Source: Cyanobacteria bacterium SBLK (GTDB taxonomy: Bacteria > Cyanobacteriota > Cyanobacteriia > Cyanobacteriales > Spirulinaceae). From it: a DNA stretch of 54,525 bases. Location: positions 1 to 54,525 of the forward strand of contig JAGHZQ010000067.1 of NCBI GenBank assembly GCA_017746715.1, in the 5' to 3' direction. Within the stretch, counting starts at the first letter, position 1, and each line of letters starts with the position of its first letter. The position numbers were made by a program, and so were the translations under genes. Of this stretch, positions 1 to 8,822 are shown one piece after another. The notes beneath the pieces were generated by a model. It was not told where the DNA came from. It was given only the letters and a program-made list of their open reading frames with translations, and searched no databases.

Positions 1-87
1 AATCGGGGGTTAATTTTCGGAAAAACTGTACGTTATTTTACGTGATAGCTATTCTGGTAATTGCACCCCAAGAAACGCCGAAACGTA

Positions 88-172
88 TGGGGGCGGAGAG
101 ACTTGAACTCTCACGACCGATAAAGGTCAACGGATTTTAAGTCCGCAGCGTCTACCATTCCGCCACGCCCCC
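88..172 (-). tRNA. tRNA-Leu (UAA), intronless
   Basis: The minus strand folds as a class II tRNA. The acceptor stem GGGGGCG pairs with CGCCCCC, the discriminator is A, and there is a long variable arm. The anticodon loop CUUAAAA, closed by GCGGA/UCCGU, gives anticodon UAA. The T-loop reads GTTCAAGTC. CCA is not encoded. The anticodon arm is contiguous, so the group I intron that many cyanobacteria carry in this gene (inserted after the anticodon U) is absent. Confidence 0.97.
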
Positions 173-319
173 GATTCAAATTTTTTCGACAGATATTAAG
201 CATAACAGATTTTTCTCGAAAAGGGATCCCCTCGCGATCGCAATTTTTTCTTTTTCAATTTGACTTTCCCCCTTTCCCAAAAAATTGACTAAAATGGAAC
301 TGGTTTTGCTGCGACGTTG

Positions 320-530
320 GTGACTGCCAATATAGTTTTTAGATCTATGTTTTGATAATGCGGGAGTCCTAAATCGCTTGCGCGGCAGTAAACCGAGCTT
401 GTACTCGGAAACTTTAAGCAGCAGGCAGCGACGCCCCCCTGGGTTTCCCAGGTCAAAAACTGAGGTAAGACGGCGAAGCGGTAAACCCATTCTTGGAAAG
501 TTCCTCTAGTGGCAGCTAGGGGGATTTTTT
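320..530 (+). ncRNA. Probable 6S-like small RNA
   Basis: A stretch without a credible protein gene ends in a clear intrinsic terminator. Upstream of it lie a terminal hairpin CCGAG-cttgta-CTCGG (positions 393-408) and a second hairpin CCTGGG-ttt-CCCAGG (438-452). A 5' segment CTGCCA (324-329) can pair with TGGCAG (510-515) to close the molecule. A long rod with a closing stem, a central bubble, a 3'-side hairpin and a terminal loop, of about 185-200 nt, is the shape and size of cyanobacterial 6S RNA, the RNA polymerase mimic. The 5' end is uncertain; a possible -10 is TATAGT at 331-336. The family assignment is from shape and memory, not a model search. Confidence 0.45.
503..530 (+). terminator. 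Intrinsic terminator of the small RNA
   Basis: Stem CCTCTAG/CTAGGGG (503-509 with 516-522, one G-U pair) with a 6-nt loop, followed by a T-run at 525-530. It reads rightward and ends the small RNA upstream. Confidence 0.8.
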
Positions 531-561
531 ATTCAGTCACCAGTTATCGGATCGCGATCGC

Positions 562-592
562 AAAAAAATAGGGACATTGTTAACAATGCCCC
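562..592 (-). terminator. Intrinsic terminator after sir
   Basis: On the minus strand an 11-bp stem GGGGCATTGTT/AACAATGTCCC is followed by TATTTTTTT. It lies just beyond the sulfite reductase stop codon. Confidence 0.88.
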
Positions 593-609
593 TAAAACGT
601 TGAAATCAA

Positions 610-2547
610 TTAAAGATCGGCGAGATATTTCTCTAATGCTTCCCCAACAAGCTGCGTCATGGAGATATTTTTTTCTTTGGCGGCGGCTTTGACGCGATCG
701 TAAATCTCGTCGTAAACCCCGACCCGATAGCGAATTTTGCGCCCTTGGGGACGGCGGGACTTAACGGGTTGAGGTTGGGGTTCTGGCGATTCTGGCTGGT
801 AATTTTTCGCGTACTCTCGCAAAGCATCAAAGCCGACGCGATCGCAAAAGACCCCAAAACTTTCAACCGTTTGCCGTTCTTGTTTGAAATAAACAAAGAG
901 GGGTTCGAGGAAGGTTTCCAAATCATCGACGGGCATTTTCTGCACGAAAGGACGTGCTAAGGCGGTTTGATGGGGATTCCCTCCCAACCAAACTTGATAG
1001 GCTTTCGGCGCGCTACCCACAAACGCCAATTCTGCCATATAAGGACGGGCGCAACCGTTGGGGCATCCCGTCATGCGAATGACAATGCTTTCCTTTCCCA
1101 ATCCCAATTTTTTCAATAAGGCTTGAATGCGGTCTAAAATTCCCGGTAATGCCCGTTCCGACTCAGTAATGGCTAAGCCGCAGGTGGGAAGTGCCGGGCA
1201 AGCCATCGAATGGCGAATGAGGGGAGATATCCCTTCTGGATTGACAACGATGCCATTTTGGACAAAAATTGCCTCAATCTTCTCCCGCGTTTCTGGGATA
1301 ATTTCATAGAGAACGATATTGTGGTTTGCCGTTAGGCGCATGGGAATATCGAAAGTTTCCACAATTTCTTTTAAAGCGGCTTTGAGGCGAAAATCTCCCT
1401 CATCTTTCACCCGTCCGTTTTCCACGGAAAGACCGAAGAACAATTTGCCGTCTCCTTGTTCGTGCCAGCCTAAATAATCTTCATACTTCCACTCGGGCAG
1501 GGGTTTTGCTGGGGCGATCGCTTTGCCGAAATATTCTTCAACTTGCGCCTTAAACTTCTCGACTCCCCAATCGTGCAGGAGGTATTTCATTCTCGCATGA
1601 CGGCGTTGAACGCGATCGCCATAGTCTCGTTGCGTGGCGACAATCGCTTTAAGCAAATCGTAAACGTCTTCTTTGGCAACATAGCCGATCTCGTCTGCCA
1701 TGCGCGCAAAAGTTTCTTCTTTGTTGTGGGTGCGTCCCATTCCGCCCCCGGCAAAGACATTAAATCCGTGCAGTTCCCCTTGTTCGTCGGCAATCACGAT
1801 TAAACTGACATCGTGGGTATAGAGGTCGATGGAATTATCCCCAGGCACCGTCACGCTGCACTTAAACTTACGGGGCATATAGTGAGTTCCGTAAATGGGT
1901 TCTTCCTTATCGTCAAAGATCGTCCCGTTACCGTTGCGCTGTCGGGCGGCCTTCACTTCTGGAGCTTCTTCAGCACTGATAACCTTTTCCCCATCCAACC
2001 AAATTTCGTAATACGCCCCGGTTTGCGGCGTTAGCAAATCGGCAATTTTATTGGCGTATTCTCTTGCCAGTACGTAATCGGGGCGATTTTTATAGGGAGC
2101 TGCCGGTGCCATAACGTTGCGGTTGAGATCGCCGCAAGCCCCTAAAGTCGATCCCATGCTGCGAACGATCTCGCTAATAACGGTTTTTAAGTTCTTTTTG
2201 AGAATGCCATGAACTTGAAAGCCTTGGCGAGTCGTGACCCGTAAAGTGCGATTGCCGTATTCATCGGCCAAACGATCTAAAGTCAGGTAAAGTTGCGGGG
2301 GAATGTAACCGCCGGGGTTACGGGTTCGCAACATCATTTGATAGTCTTTTTCTTGCCCTTTAACTCGATTGTCGCGATTATCTTGTTGATAAGAGCCGTG
2401 AAATTTTAAGATTTGGATAGCATCTTCGGTGAAGTGAGTCGAATCGTTTAACAGTTCCGTTGCTAGCGGTTCCCGTAAAAAATTACTGCGTTCTTTTATT
2501 CCTTCCAATCGAGATACTTTAGGAGGGGCAGTTGGTGTTTGAACCAT
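610..2547 (-). CDS. sir: Ferredoxin-sulfite reductase with C-terminal RHH-like tail
   Basis: Six-electron reduction of sulfite to sulfide in assimilatory sulfur metabolism, using ferredoxin, sirohaem and a 4Fe-4S cluster in the cytoplasm. The 645-aa protein has the duplicated nitrite/sulfite reductase architecture. The four cluster/sirohaem cysteines fit Cx5C and Cx3C: C450-PALPT-C456 and C495-PNG-C499. N-terminal substrate-side motifs such as TTRQGFQVHG (105-114) are present. After the catalytic core comes a Pro/Gln linker (about 586-600) and a basic tail (603-645) with a short strand RYRVGVYDEIYDRV and two helices. This looks like a ribbon-helix-helix DNA-binding unit. ATG start; an independent terminator follows, so the gene is probably monocistronic. 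Core assignment is very secure; the tail is inference. Confidence 0.97.
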   Translation of the reverse strand: MVQTPTAPPKVSRLEGIKERSNFLREPLATELLNDSTHFTEDAIQILKFHGSYQQDNRDNRVKGQEKDYQMMLRTRNPGGYIPPQLYLTLDRLADEYGNRTLRVTTRQGFQVHGILKKNLKTVISEIVRSMGSTLGACGDLNRNVMAPAAPYKNRPDYVLAREYANKIADLLTPQTGAYYEIWLDGEKVISAEEAPEVKAARQRNGNGTIFDDKEEPIYGTHYMPRKFKCSVTVPGDNSIDLYTHDVSLIVIADEQGELHGFNVFAGGGMGRTHNKEETFARMADEIGYVAKEDVYDLLKAIVATQRDYGDRVQRRHARMKYLLHDWGVEKFKAQVEEYFGKAIAPAKPLPEWKYEDYLGWHEQGDGKLFFGLSVENGRVKDEGDFRLKAALKEIVETFDIPMRLTANHNIVLYEIIPETREKIEAIFVQNGIVVNPEGISPLIRHSMACPALPTCGLAITESERALPGILDRIQALLKKLGLGKESIVIRMTGCPNGCARPYMAELAFVGSAPKAYQVWLGGNPHQTALARPFVQKMPVDDLETFLEPLFVYFKQERQTVESFGVFCDRVGFDALREYAKNYQPESPEPQPQPVKSRRPQGRKIRYRVGVYDEIYDRVKAAAKEKNISMTQLVGEALEKYLADL

Positions 2548-2677
2548 AGGAAATTAAATTATTGCGATCGTTTTGACGGCGAAACGCCAGAAAACCTAGG
2601 AATTCTGGCGTTTTCAGAGTTTACATTATACCAACCGCCCGAGCGCGATCGCACTTTCTAGTTTACGAATCTTTAAG

Positions 2678-3211
2678 CTAGAATTTGTACCCTACCCCGC
2701 CTTGAAAACTCAGGGCATCGGCATTGCTATTTTCATAAGCATCGATTCCCCATTTGGTATCGCCGTAAACGACGAAACTATCCCCTAATTGCGCCTCGGC
2801 ACCTGCTGTCAGGACGAGGGAATCATCAGTACCGAGGGGGGTCGCTTGTCCGTTGGCTTCCACAAAGGAATAGCCGCCGCCGACGTAAACATTGGCGTTA
2901 TCGGTGATGGGAATATCGTAGGAAACGATGGGCATAATTGCGCTGGTGTCATCGCTAAAGAGAATGGCACCTCTGACGGAAACGGGGGCATTGGGAACGG
3001 CAAAACGTCCTTGAATATTGCCTCCCAGATCCGTTGTATCCCCGCTTTGGCCGCCGTTGGTCACGCCCGCAGAAATACCCGCGCCGATATAGGTGGCATC
3101 GGTTCCACTGGGGGCATTTCCACCCGCAAAAGCAGTATTGCCAGAGAAAGCGACCGTAGAAATCGTGGCGATCGCGATCGCGCTTTTGAGAAGAAATCTT
3201 TGCATTTTCAA
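2678..3211 (-). CDS. Secreted outer-membrane beta-barrel-like protein
   Basis: A 177-aa protein with a clear Sec signal peptide: basic MKMQR, hydrophobic core, cleavage expected after AFA near residue 29. The mature part is rich in Gly, alternating hydrophobic residues and short turns. It contains repeated YIGAGIS, VYVGGGYSF and FQGGVGYKF strands and ends in an aromatic residue (Phe), the classic C-terminal barrel-assembly signature. It resembles the small OmpA-like/OmpW-like porin families of cyanobacteria. Function beyond being a small eight-strand-type barrel cannot be told from sequence. About 230 nt of AT-rich intergenic DNA separates it from the gene upstream, so it probably has its own promoter. 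Confidence 0.75.
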   Translation of the reverse strand: MKMQRFLLKSAIAIATISTVAFSGNTAFAGGNAPSGTDATYIGAGISAGVTNGGQSGDTTDLGGNIQGRFAVPNAPVSVRGAILFSDDTSAIMPIVSYDIPITDNANVYVGGGYSFVEANGQATPLGTDDSLVLTAGAEAQLGDSFVVYGDTKWGIDAYENSNADALSFQGGVGYKF

Positions 3212-3444
3212 ATCCTCAATTTGTGTGTGTTGCGTGGTTATCTTGTCGGTTCAAAAATGGAAAAGTTCCTCTATTTTCGGGTATTGTGCCGCTTATAAAA
3301 GATGCACAACTGTTGTTTGTTTTTGGGAATTGAGTTGTAAGTTTAAATTGGAACTATGTTCTCCAAATCTCCAATTTTATTTTGTTTAAACCCGCGATCG
3401 CCGGCGCTTTTTGTGGTTGGCGATCGTGTTTCTATTTTGTTTTT

Positions 3445-4398
3445 TTAAAGCAACGATCGCCAGACTTCATAACCGCGATCGCTCAAATGAATACCGTCGG
3501 TGGTGAGTTCCGATCGCAATTCTCCACGGTTATCCGCCAAGACAGAATGAACGTCTAAAAATACACTTCCTTCGCGATAGGCGATCGCGGCAATATTGCG
3601 GTTGAGGCGGCGAATGCGATCGTTAGAAATGGCGGCATTGCGGGTGGGTAAAATGGATTGCACGACGATTTCTCCTTGGGGATGATTCTGTTTTAAACGC
3701 CGCACGATTGCTTGAATATTATTGAGAATAATGATATCGCTTTTCCCTTGGCGCAGGTCGTTGGTCCCTGCCATGACATAAATTTTACTGGGTCGGGTTT
3801 GGGCGAAAAAGTGCAGGCGATCGCGAATTTGCCCGGAATTTTCTCCGGAAATGCCTTGATTGAGCCAGAAACGATTTCTCGGTAAAAGATGGGAGGGAAA
3901 CCACATACTGAGGGAGTCTCCCACTAAAATATTGAGGTGATTGCTTCCTTGCCCCCCCGCGATCGCTTGACTTTCTCTCGAGAGAAGCGTTTTCCATTGT
4001 TGGTGAGTGGGTTGGGCGATCGCTTTTTGCCAGATTTCGATAAAACTCTCCGGTAGCAAGCGGGTGTAGAGTTGTCCGGATTTGAGGGCGGCGAGGCGTT
4101 GTCCGTAGAGTTGAGCGCCGGATTTGGGGGCAATAGGCGATTGTGCCACTTTACTCGTTTTTTCGACGCTAACGGGGGAAAATTCGGGAAAGGCGCCCTC
4201 ATCCGGTACGATTTCCGTTGCGGCAGCAATCGCCGTATTTTGTAGGGGATTCGCATCGCGATCGCTAAGGGAAAAGAGGGGAGACATCCAAAAATCCGGT
4301 TGCCAGAGTTCGGGAAGTTCGGGTAAATTAACAGACACAGAGAGCAAACTTATGGCCAATAAGGAGGGATCGCGCATCATTCGAGACCTTGATTTCAT
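3445..4398 (-). CDS. SGNH/GDSL-family hydrolase
   Basis: A 317-aa protein with a hydrophobic N-terminus (signal anchor), a low-complexity region to about residue 150, and then an SGNH esterase/lipase domain. Block I is NILVGDSLSMW (nucleophile Ser in GDS), block II is NQGISG, block III is VMAGTNDLRQG, and block V is TDGIHLSDRGY with the catalytic Asp-x-x-His. These give the full Ser-Asp-His set and the Gly and Asn oxyanion residues. Such proteins often de-esterify exported lipids, acylated glycans or cell-wall polymers; the substrate here is unknown. It is followed, after about 230 nt, by the outer-membrane barrel gene on the same strand. Confidence 0.88.
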   Translation of the reverse strand: MKSRSRMMRDPSLLAISLLSVSVNLPELPELWQPDFWMSPLFSLSDRDANPLQNTAIAAATEIVPDEGAFPEFSPVSVEKTSKVAQSPIAPKSGAQLYGQRLAALKSGQLYTRLLPESFIEIWQKAIAQPTHQQWKTLLSRESQAIAGGQGSNHLNILVGDSLSMWFPSHLLPRNRFWLNQGISGENSGQIRDRLHFFAQTRPSKIYVMAGTNDLRQGKSDIIILNNIQAIVRRLKQNHPQGEIVVQSILPTRNAAISNDRIRRLNRNIAAIAYREGSVFLDVHSVLADNRGELRSELTTDGIHLSDRGYEVWRSLL

Positions 4399-4530
4399 TG
4401 CTTAATTTCCTTAACAGCAATTTTTAGGGGAGGTCAGGATAATCTCTCAATACAGGAGGGCGCGATTGCTTTTCAACTCGTTTTCTTATCCGTTGGGTTG
4501 GGTTCTTATCGCTATAAAAATAAGTAAATT

Positions 4531-5544
4531 TTAAGAAGCCAATTCAACAATTGTTCTCTCTAACCCTGCTACAACACGCGCCAAATATTCATAATTGACC
4601 TTCTCGGATGTGTCTTCGGGAGTATGATAGTAAGGGTAGCGAAAAGGGGCGGTATCCGTGACCATTAATGCCGGATAACCGACTTGCCAAAATGACCAAT
4701 GATCCGACCATCCCACCCCCGAAATTCCCTCGGGAAGCGTTGCTCCTTCTGATGGGAATTGGGTATGGGTGCGAAAAGAACCGATCGCTTGCTTGACTAA
4801 TTTATTCGAGGCGAGATTGCCGATAAAGGCGATAAAATTTCCCGTAATCGGATAAACCCGATCTAACAAACCGAGAGGGTATTCTTGACTCCCCGGTTTT
4901 TCCGAATAATAGCCCATGGTTTCTAAGCTGAGCATCCCGACAATATTTTCTTGGCGATCGCGACATTTTTTGGCATAAACAAAACTCCCCATATCGTCCG
5001 TCCAGAAAAACGGCGGTTCTTCATTAACAAACTCCACCAGTCGCAAGGTTCGCGAGAATTGTCGCCCCGAAAATGCCCGCGCTAATGCTAAAATTGCCAC
5101 CGTACCGGATCCATTATCATTTGCGCCCGGACTGCCGACAACGGAATCGTAATGCGCTCCAACGACCACAATTTCATCGGGACGATCCGCGCCCAGTATC
5201 TCGATTTCAATATTATTAAAATGCTTCCCCTCTACATCATAACCTTGTAAATTGACCTCATAACCTGTAGCTTCTAAAGCAGCAATGAGAAACTGTTCGG
5301 AAGCCTGTAAATTGTCGTAGAAAATAAAATTATGTTCGCCAAATTCTCCAAATTGTTCTAAGTCTCGCTGTAAATCTTTTGCTAATTGTTGCTCTTCAAC
5401 CGTTAAAGGAGGAAGTTCGCCTCGATAGCTTTTCCCCGGCATCATCATCAACATTTTCCAGACCCCCAAGAGAATAAATAAAAAAATCCCTAAAATAATG
5501 ACACTGCGTTTCAATCCTTTCTTGTTGATAATTTTAATTTTCAT
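4531..5544 (-). CDS. Membrane-anchored M28-family metallopeptidase
   Basis: A 337-aa protein with one N-terminal transmembrane helix (about 13-32) and an extracytoplasmic M28 aminopeptidase-type domain. Zinc ligands and catalytic residues are recognisable: VVGAHYDSV (first His/Asp), GANDNGSG (bridging Asp), FVNEEPPFF (general-base Glu and ligand Glu), a later Asp in the MVTDTAPF stretch, and the C-terminal HTPEDT histidine. GWSDHWSFW is typical of the family's specificity loop. Probably removes N-terminal residues from exported peptides; the exact substrate is unknown. It stands apart from its neighbours with short AT-rich gaps. Confidence 0.88.
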   Translation of the reverse strand: MKIKIINKKGLKRSVIILGIFLFILLGVWKMLMMMPGKSYRGELPPLTVEEQQLAKDLQRDLEQFGEFGEHNFIFYDNLQASEQFLIAALEATGYEVNLQGYDVEGKHFNNIEIEILGADRPDEIVVVGAHYDSVVGSPGANDNGSGTVAILALARAFSGRQFSRTLRLVEFVNEEPPFFWTDDMGSFVYAKKCRDRQENIVGMLSLETMGYYSEKPGSQEYPLGLLDRVYPITGNFIAFIGNLASNKLVKQAIGSFRTHTQFPSEGATLPEGISGVGWSDHWSFWQVGYPALMVTDTAPFRYPYYHTPEDTSEKVNYEYLARVVAGLERTIVELAS

Positions 5545-5625
5545 GTTCTCTTTAAAAAGAAATTGCGATCGCTCCTTCTCTCTCCTACAAATTTTGAATT
5601 CTGAATTTTGAATTTTGAATTAATC

Positions 5626-6513
5626 TCATTTGGCTTTTTTCGGTGTTTCTGAAGTCAAATCTGCTTCGGAAACCATATTTTCAAAAGATTGGGTCATTTC
5701 TTCTTCGAGACTGTCCGCAGGGCGATCGAGCTCGGCTAAATCCTCTAAATTGGTCACGATCGCGGGTTCGGGAACTTCTGATTTATCCTCTTGTGGTGTT
5801 TCCTCTGCCCAAAAATCGCCAATTTCCTCACCGGCGATCTCTTCGGGTGCGGGTTTTTTGGGAGGTTTGGGACGAGTGACTTTAATTTTTTCTGACGTAG
5901 GAGTCTCAACCTTTTCCGTCTGTGTTTCTGAAACGGTTGCAGGAGGTCTTACTTTTGGGGGTTCTGGAGGAGTTTCGACAACAGGAGTCGGCTGAGGCAG
6001 TTCTACAGGGGTTGCAGGGGGTTTTTGTTTGGGGGGTTCTGGAGGAGTTTCGACGACTGGCGGCGTTACAATTTGTGCTTCTGTTTGGGGAACGGGTTCG
6101 GAAACGGGGGTTTCCAAAACGGCTTCTCCCACATCTTCAACTTTTCCAACCGTGGCAGGGCGGGGAGCCGTTCTCAATCGTTCGAATAGTTTGGTGAGGG
6201 GAGCAAACCCATTGACTAATTTTTTGCGAACTTGGGGAGAAACTTCCGTTTGCTGTTCGCTCGGGGTTTTTTCGCGGCGCAATTGCAGGAGTTGCGATCC
6301 CAACCCGACGAGTAGGGCAACACCAGCCATTTGACCCAATAATACGCCCCCCGTGATGCGTCCGGCACAAATCCATAAAACCAAAGCATAGAAGAGTCCT
6401 ACCCCACTCCAGATAAAGTCATTGCGGCGATAGACTTCAGGATAGAAGAAAGCTGCCATGTAGAGGGCAAAACTACCCAAACCGACGGCTATTGCTAGGA
6501 TGTGTGCCAGCAT
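5626..6513 (-). CDS. ycf66: Ycf66-family membrane protein
   Basis: A 295-aa protein. The N-terminal ~85 residues contain three closely spaced hydrophobic helices and match the Ycf66 family shared by cyanobacteria and some plastids (start MLAHILAIAVGLGSFALYMA, then FFYPEVYRRNDFIWSGVGLFYA). The rest is a long disordered Pro/Glu/Lys-rich tail holding two near copies of VETPPEPPKxxPPAT (about residues 152-198). Its role is not established; a thylakoid or cell-envelope location is likely. The tail length varies widely in this family. No strong terminator or operon partner is seen. Confidence 0.85.
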   Translation of the reverse strand: MLAHILAIAVGLGSFALYMAAFFYPEVYRRNDFIWSGVGLFYALVLWICAGRITGGVLLGQMAGVALLVGLGSQLLQLRREKTPSEQQTEVSPQVRKKLVNGFAPLTKLFERLRTAPRPATVGKVEDVGEAVLETPVSEPVPQTEAQIVTPPVVETPPEPPKQKPPATPVELPQPTPVVETPPEPPKVRPPATVSETQTEKVETPTSEKIKVTRPKPPKKPAPEEIAGEEIGDFWAEETPQEDKSEVPEPAIVTNLEDLAELDRPADSLEEEMTQSFENMVSEADLTSETPKKAK

Positions 6514-6611
6514 TCTCGGAACTCCTCTTTAGGTTTGTTTGGAGAAAATATCAATCGTTTCTAATTTAACCACGTTGCTGGATTTGCGGTTAATTTTCTC
6601 GGAGGATCTCG

Positions 6612-8648
6612 CTACTTAGAAACTCGCAACATCCGCGATTCAATTTCCGTCCATGTTTGCGGGGATACTCTCACCGCCGCTTGCTTGCAGCGCACGATCG
6701 ACTGATTGGCGTAGAGATAGTTTTTAAAAACTTGTATTTCCGTTTCCGATAAGCACATCAGTTCTGGTGTCAGAGCAAAGGCTTCCAAAAAACAGTGTTG
6801 GAGGTGTTGGTTAAAGGTTTCTCCTTCTGTTGAGCGATCGCCCATTCCTTGCAATTTTTCAATTAAAGTTGCGATCGCTTCTCCTTGGAAAATTTCCAAT
6901 TGTTGCAATCTTTGGGCGAGTTCGAGGGCAGCGCGATTATCTTCGACATCAATGAGTGCTTCTGTAAGGAGTCGGGTGAGGGCGGGAGCGAGAGCCTCGG
7001 CAAGGTGACGGGCGGGAGTGAGGGCTAAAGCGAGAGCGATCGCAATGGCGCGTTTGGCGGTGGGTTCGTATTTGCTTTCAATATCTGTCGTAATGCGATC
7101 GCTCCATTCCAATAGCGATCGCGGGGTTTGTCCTTCGGGGGTTTCGAGGAATCGATCGGCTTCTCGTTCCATCCAGAGTAACAAGCGATCGGCTCCCCCT
7201 CGCATCAATCCAGCAATTAGAACAAATACTTCTTGCCAGTGCATTTCTTTAAGATGAGCGTTTGTAATTTTTTCAATCAGATCGTTATCGCTAATGTATT
7301 GGGCGGCGAGATATTCTTGTAAGGTAACGTGGGAAAAAGAGTAAACATCTTCGGCGCGTTTGACGATAATTCCCTGTTGAATGACGATAGCATTGAGAAT
7401 CGATTCTCCATCCAAATTTTGCGGAGCATTGAGATTATCTGTGAGGAAGGTTTTAATCGGTTCCACGAGTTCTCGCTTGGAGAAGAAAAAGCGATCGTTG
7501 GTAAAGCCTTGATAAGCAATTTCGGAAAGAAGAATTTCCTCTGCTTCGGCATGCAATCCTTGATAAATTTCGTCGAGTTGAATGCGTTTTTCCGATGCCC
7601 ATTCCTCTAATAAAATTCGCAAGGCTTTGCGATACAAGACGCTGCGATTGTTGGGGAAATTTTGCGAGCGATCGTAAACGCGACAAAGAAATGTTAATAA
7701 GAGCGGCGTGTGGGCGAGTTCTTTGGCGGCGGCATTCTTGGGTTTTTGCAGTAATTGCCAGCATTTTTGCGCGGTTTCGGCTTCGCGATCGCGATCGGAA
7801 CTAAACCAATGCTGAATAAATTCTTCAATTTGCCCATCATCAAAGTCTCCAATAACGACATCGGTAAAACGGGAAAGACTACTTCTCACTGCCTCGGTAC
7901 GGCAAGAAATGATATAGCGATTATCGGCATAGCGATCGACAAAATCTTGAATTTGTCCCATTAAAGGGTTTAAGTTTTCGCTAGGGACTTCATCCAATCC
8001 ATCCAGTAAAATTAATAATTTGCCTTGTTCTAAAGCGCTGCGAGTAAAATTTTCGGCAGTGGGAAAGCCACTAATTTCAAACTCTTTCGTAATAAAATCT
8101 TCCAAAGAGACATCGGCAGAATCAAAGCGCTTGAGTTCGATAAAAATAGGAATGCAAGAGAACTCAAACTCTCCTTCTTGACCTTTTAAGGCTTCCAAAC
8201 CCACCCGCTTTAAAAATGTTGATTTCCCGGCACCCGGCGCCCCCAGAATAATTAAATATTGTTGCAATTTTGCAATATCGATGCCTCTTTGTGCTTGGGT
8301 TTCATTCGGGGTAAAGCGACGGTGTCTTCCCTGACGAAAATTTTCTTCTCGATCTTCGAGAGATTCAAATTGACGGAGGCTTTCTTCATCTAAAACCCGC
8401 ACCGTAGTATAAACAGATTCTAAATTCACGGGTTCGCGCATGCCCAAAACTTTCAGCGTGCCGTGACGTTCTGTATAATTGGTTGCATACTGTTGCGACG
8501 CACTAAAAATTAACTGGCGGGTTTGTTCGTTGACCCCCTTACCGATGAAATCGAGGGCTTTTCCCCCAGTTTCCCAAATGGACTGGAAAATAGGGACGGC
8601 AATGCCGCTAATGGCTGCGATCGCCAAGGTCTCGATAATGGCTGTCAT
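6612..8648 (-). CDS. NACHT-domain STAND NTPase, possible antiphage protein
   Basis: A 678-aa signal-transduction NTPase. The N-terminus (1-30) is hydrophobic/amphipathic and could insert in membrane. Walker A is GAPGAGKST (136-144) and Walker B is LLILLDGLDEV (211-221) with the NACHT-typical acidic run. ISCRTEA (sensor 1) follows, then a helical region with HVTLQEYLAAQYI, characteristic of NACHT proteins. The C-terminus (about 610-678) ends in a compact helical module with AVRVSPQTWTEIESRM, which I recognise as a recurring tail of cyanobacterial NACHT proteins. Bacterial NACHT proteins are established as antiphage sensors related to NLRs; a defence role here is inference from family. No separate effector gene is adjacent, so the N-terminus may itself be the effector. 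Confidence 0.9.
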   Translation of the reverse strand: MTAIIETLAIAAISGIAVPIFQSIWETGGKALDFIGKGVNEQTRQLIFSASQQYATNYTERHGTLKVLGMREPVNLESVYTTVRVLDEESLRQFESLEDREENFRQGRHRRFTPNETQAQRGIDIAKLQQYLIILGAPGAGKSTFLKRVGLEALKGQEGEFEFSCIPIFIELKRFDSADVSLEDFITKEFEISGFPTAENFTRSALEQGKLLILLDGLDEVPSENLNPLMGQIQDFVDRYADNRYIISCRTEAVRSSLSRFTDVVIGDFDDGQIEEFIQHWFSSDRDREAETAQKCWQLLQKPKNAAAKELAHTPLLLTFLCRVYDRSQNFPNNRSVLYRKALRILLEEWASEKRIQLDEIYQGLHAEAEEILLSEIAYQGFTNDRFFFSKRELVEPIKTFLTDNLNAPQNLDGESILNAIVIQQGIIVKRAEDVYSFSHVTLQEYLAAQYISDNDLIEKITNAHLKEMHWQEVFVLIAGLMRGGADRLLLWMEREADRFLETPEGQTPRSLLEWSDRITTDIESKYEPTAKRAIAIALALALTPARHLAEALAPALTRLLTEALIDVEDNRAALELAQRLQQLEIFQGEAIATLIEKLQGMGDRSTEGETFNQHLQHCFLEAFALTPELMCLSETEIQVFKNYLYANQSIVRCKQAAVRVSPQTWTEIESRMLRVSK

Positions 8649-8822
8649 AGAGGGTCAATGGGGAATTCGGAGCGCGATAAATCTACCTAGATCGTACCAT
8701 GACGCTCGAAAAAGTTTGGTGCAGTCATTTCAATGAACCTTTTGACAAGCTCGAGGCAAGCAATTATCAATGAACAATGACCGAAAGCTCAATACCGCTT
8801 CTTTTTGGTCGAGGGGGTGTCA

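Noticed and set aside
176..490. Leftward 104-aa reading frame over the 6S-like RNA
   Set aside because: Overlaps stable hairpins of a terminated rightward RNA, has no recognisable protein features and no ribosome-binding site.
1543..1803. Rightward reading frames within sir and other large genes
   Set aside because: Fall inside strongly conserved coding genes on the other strand, with no independent features.
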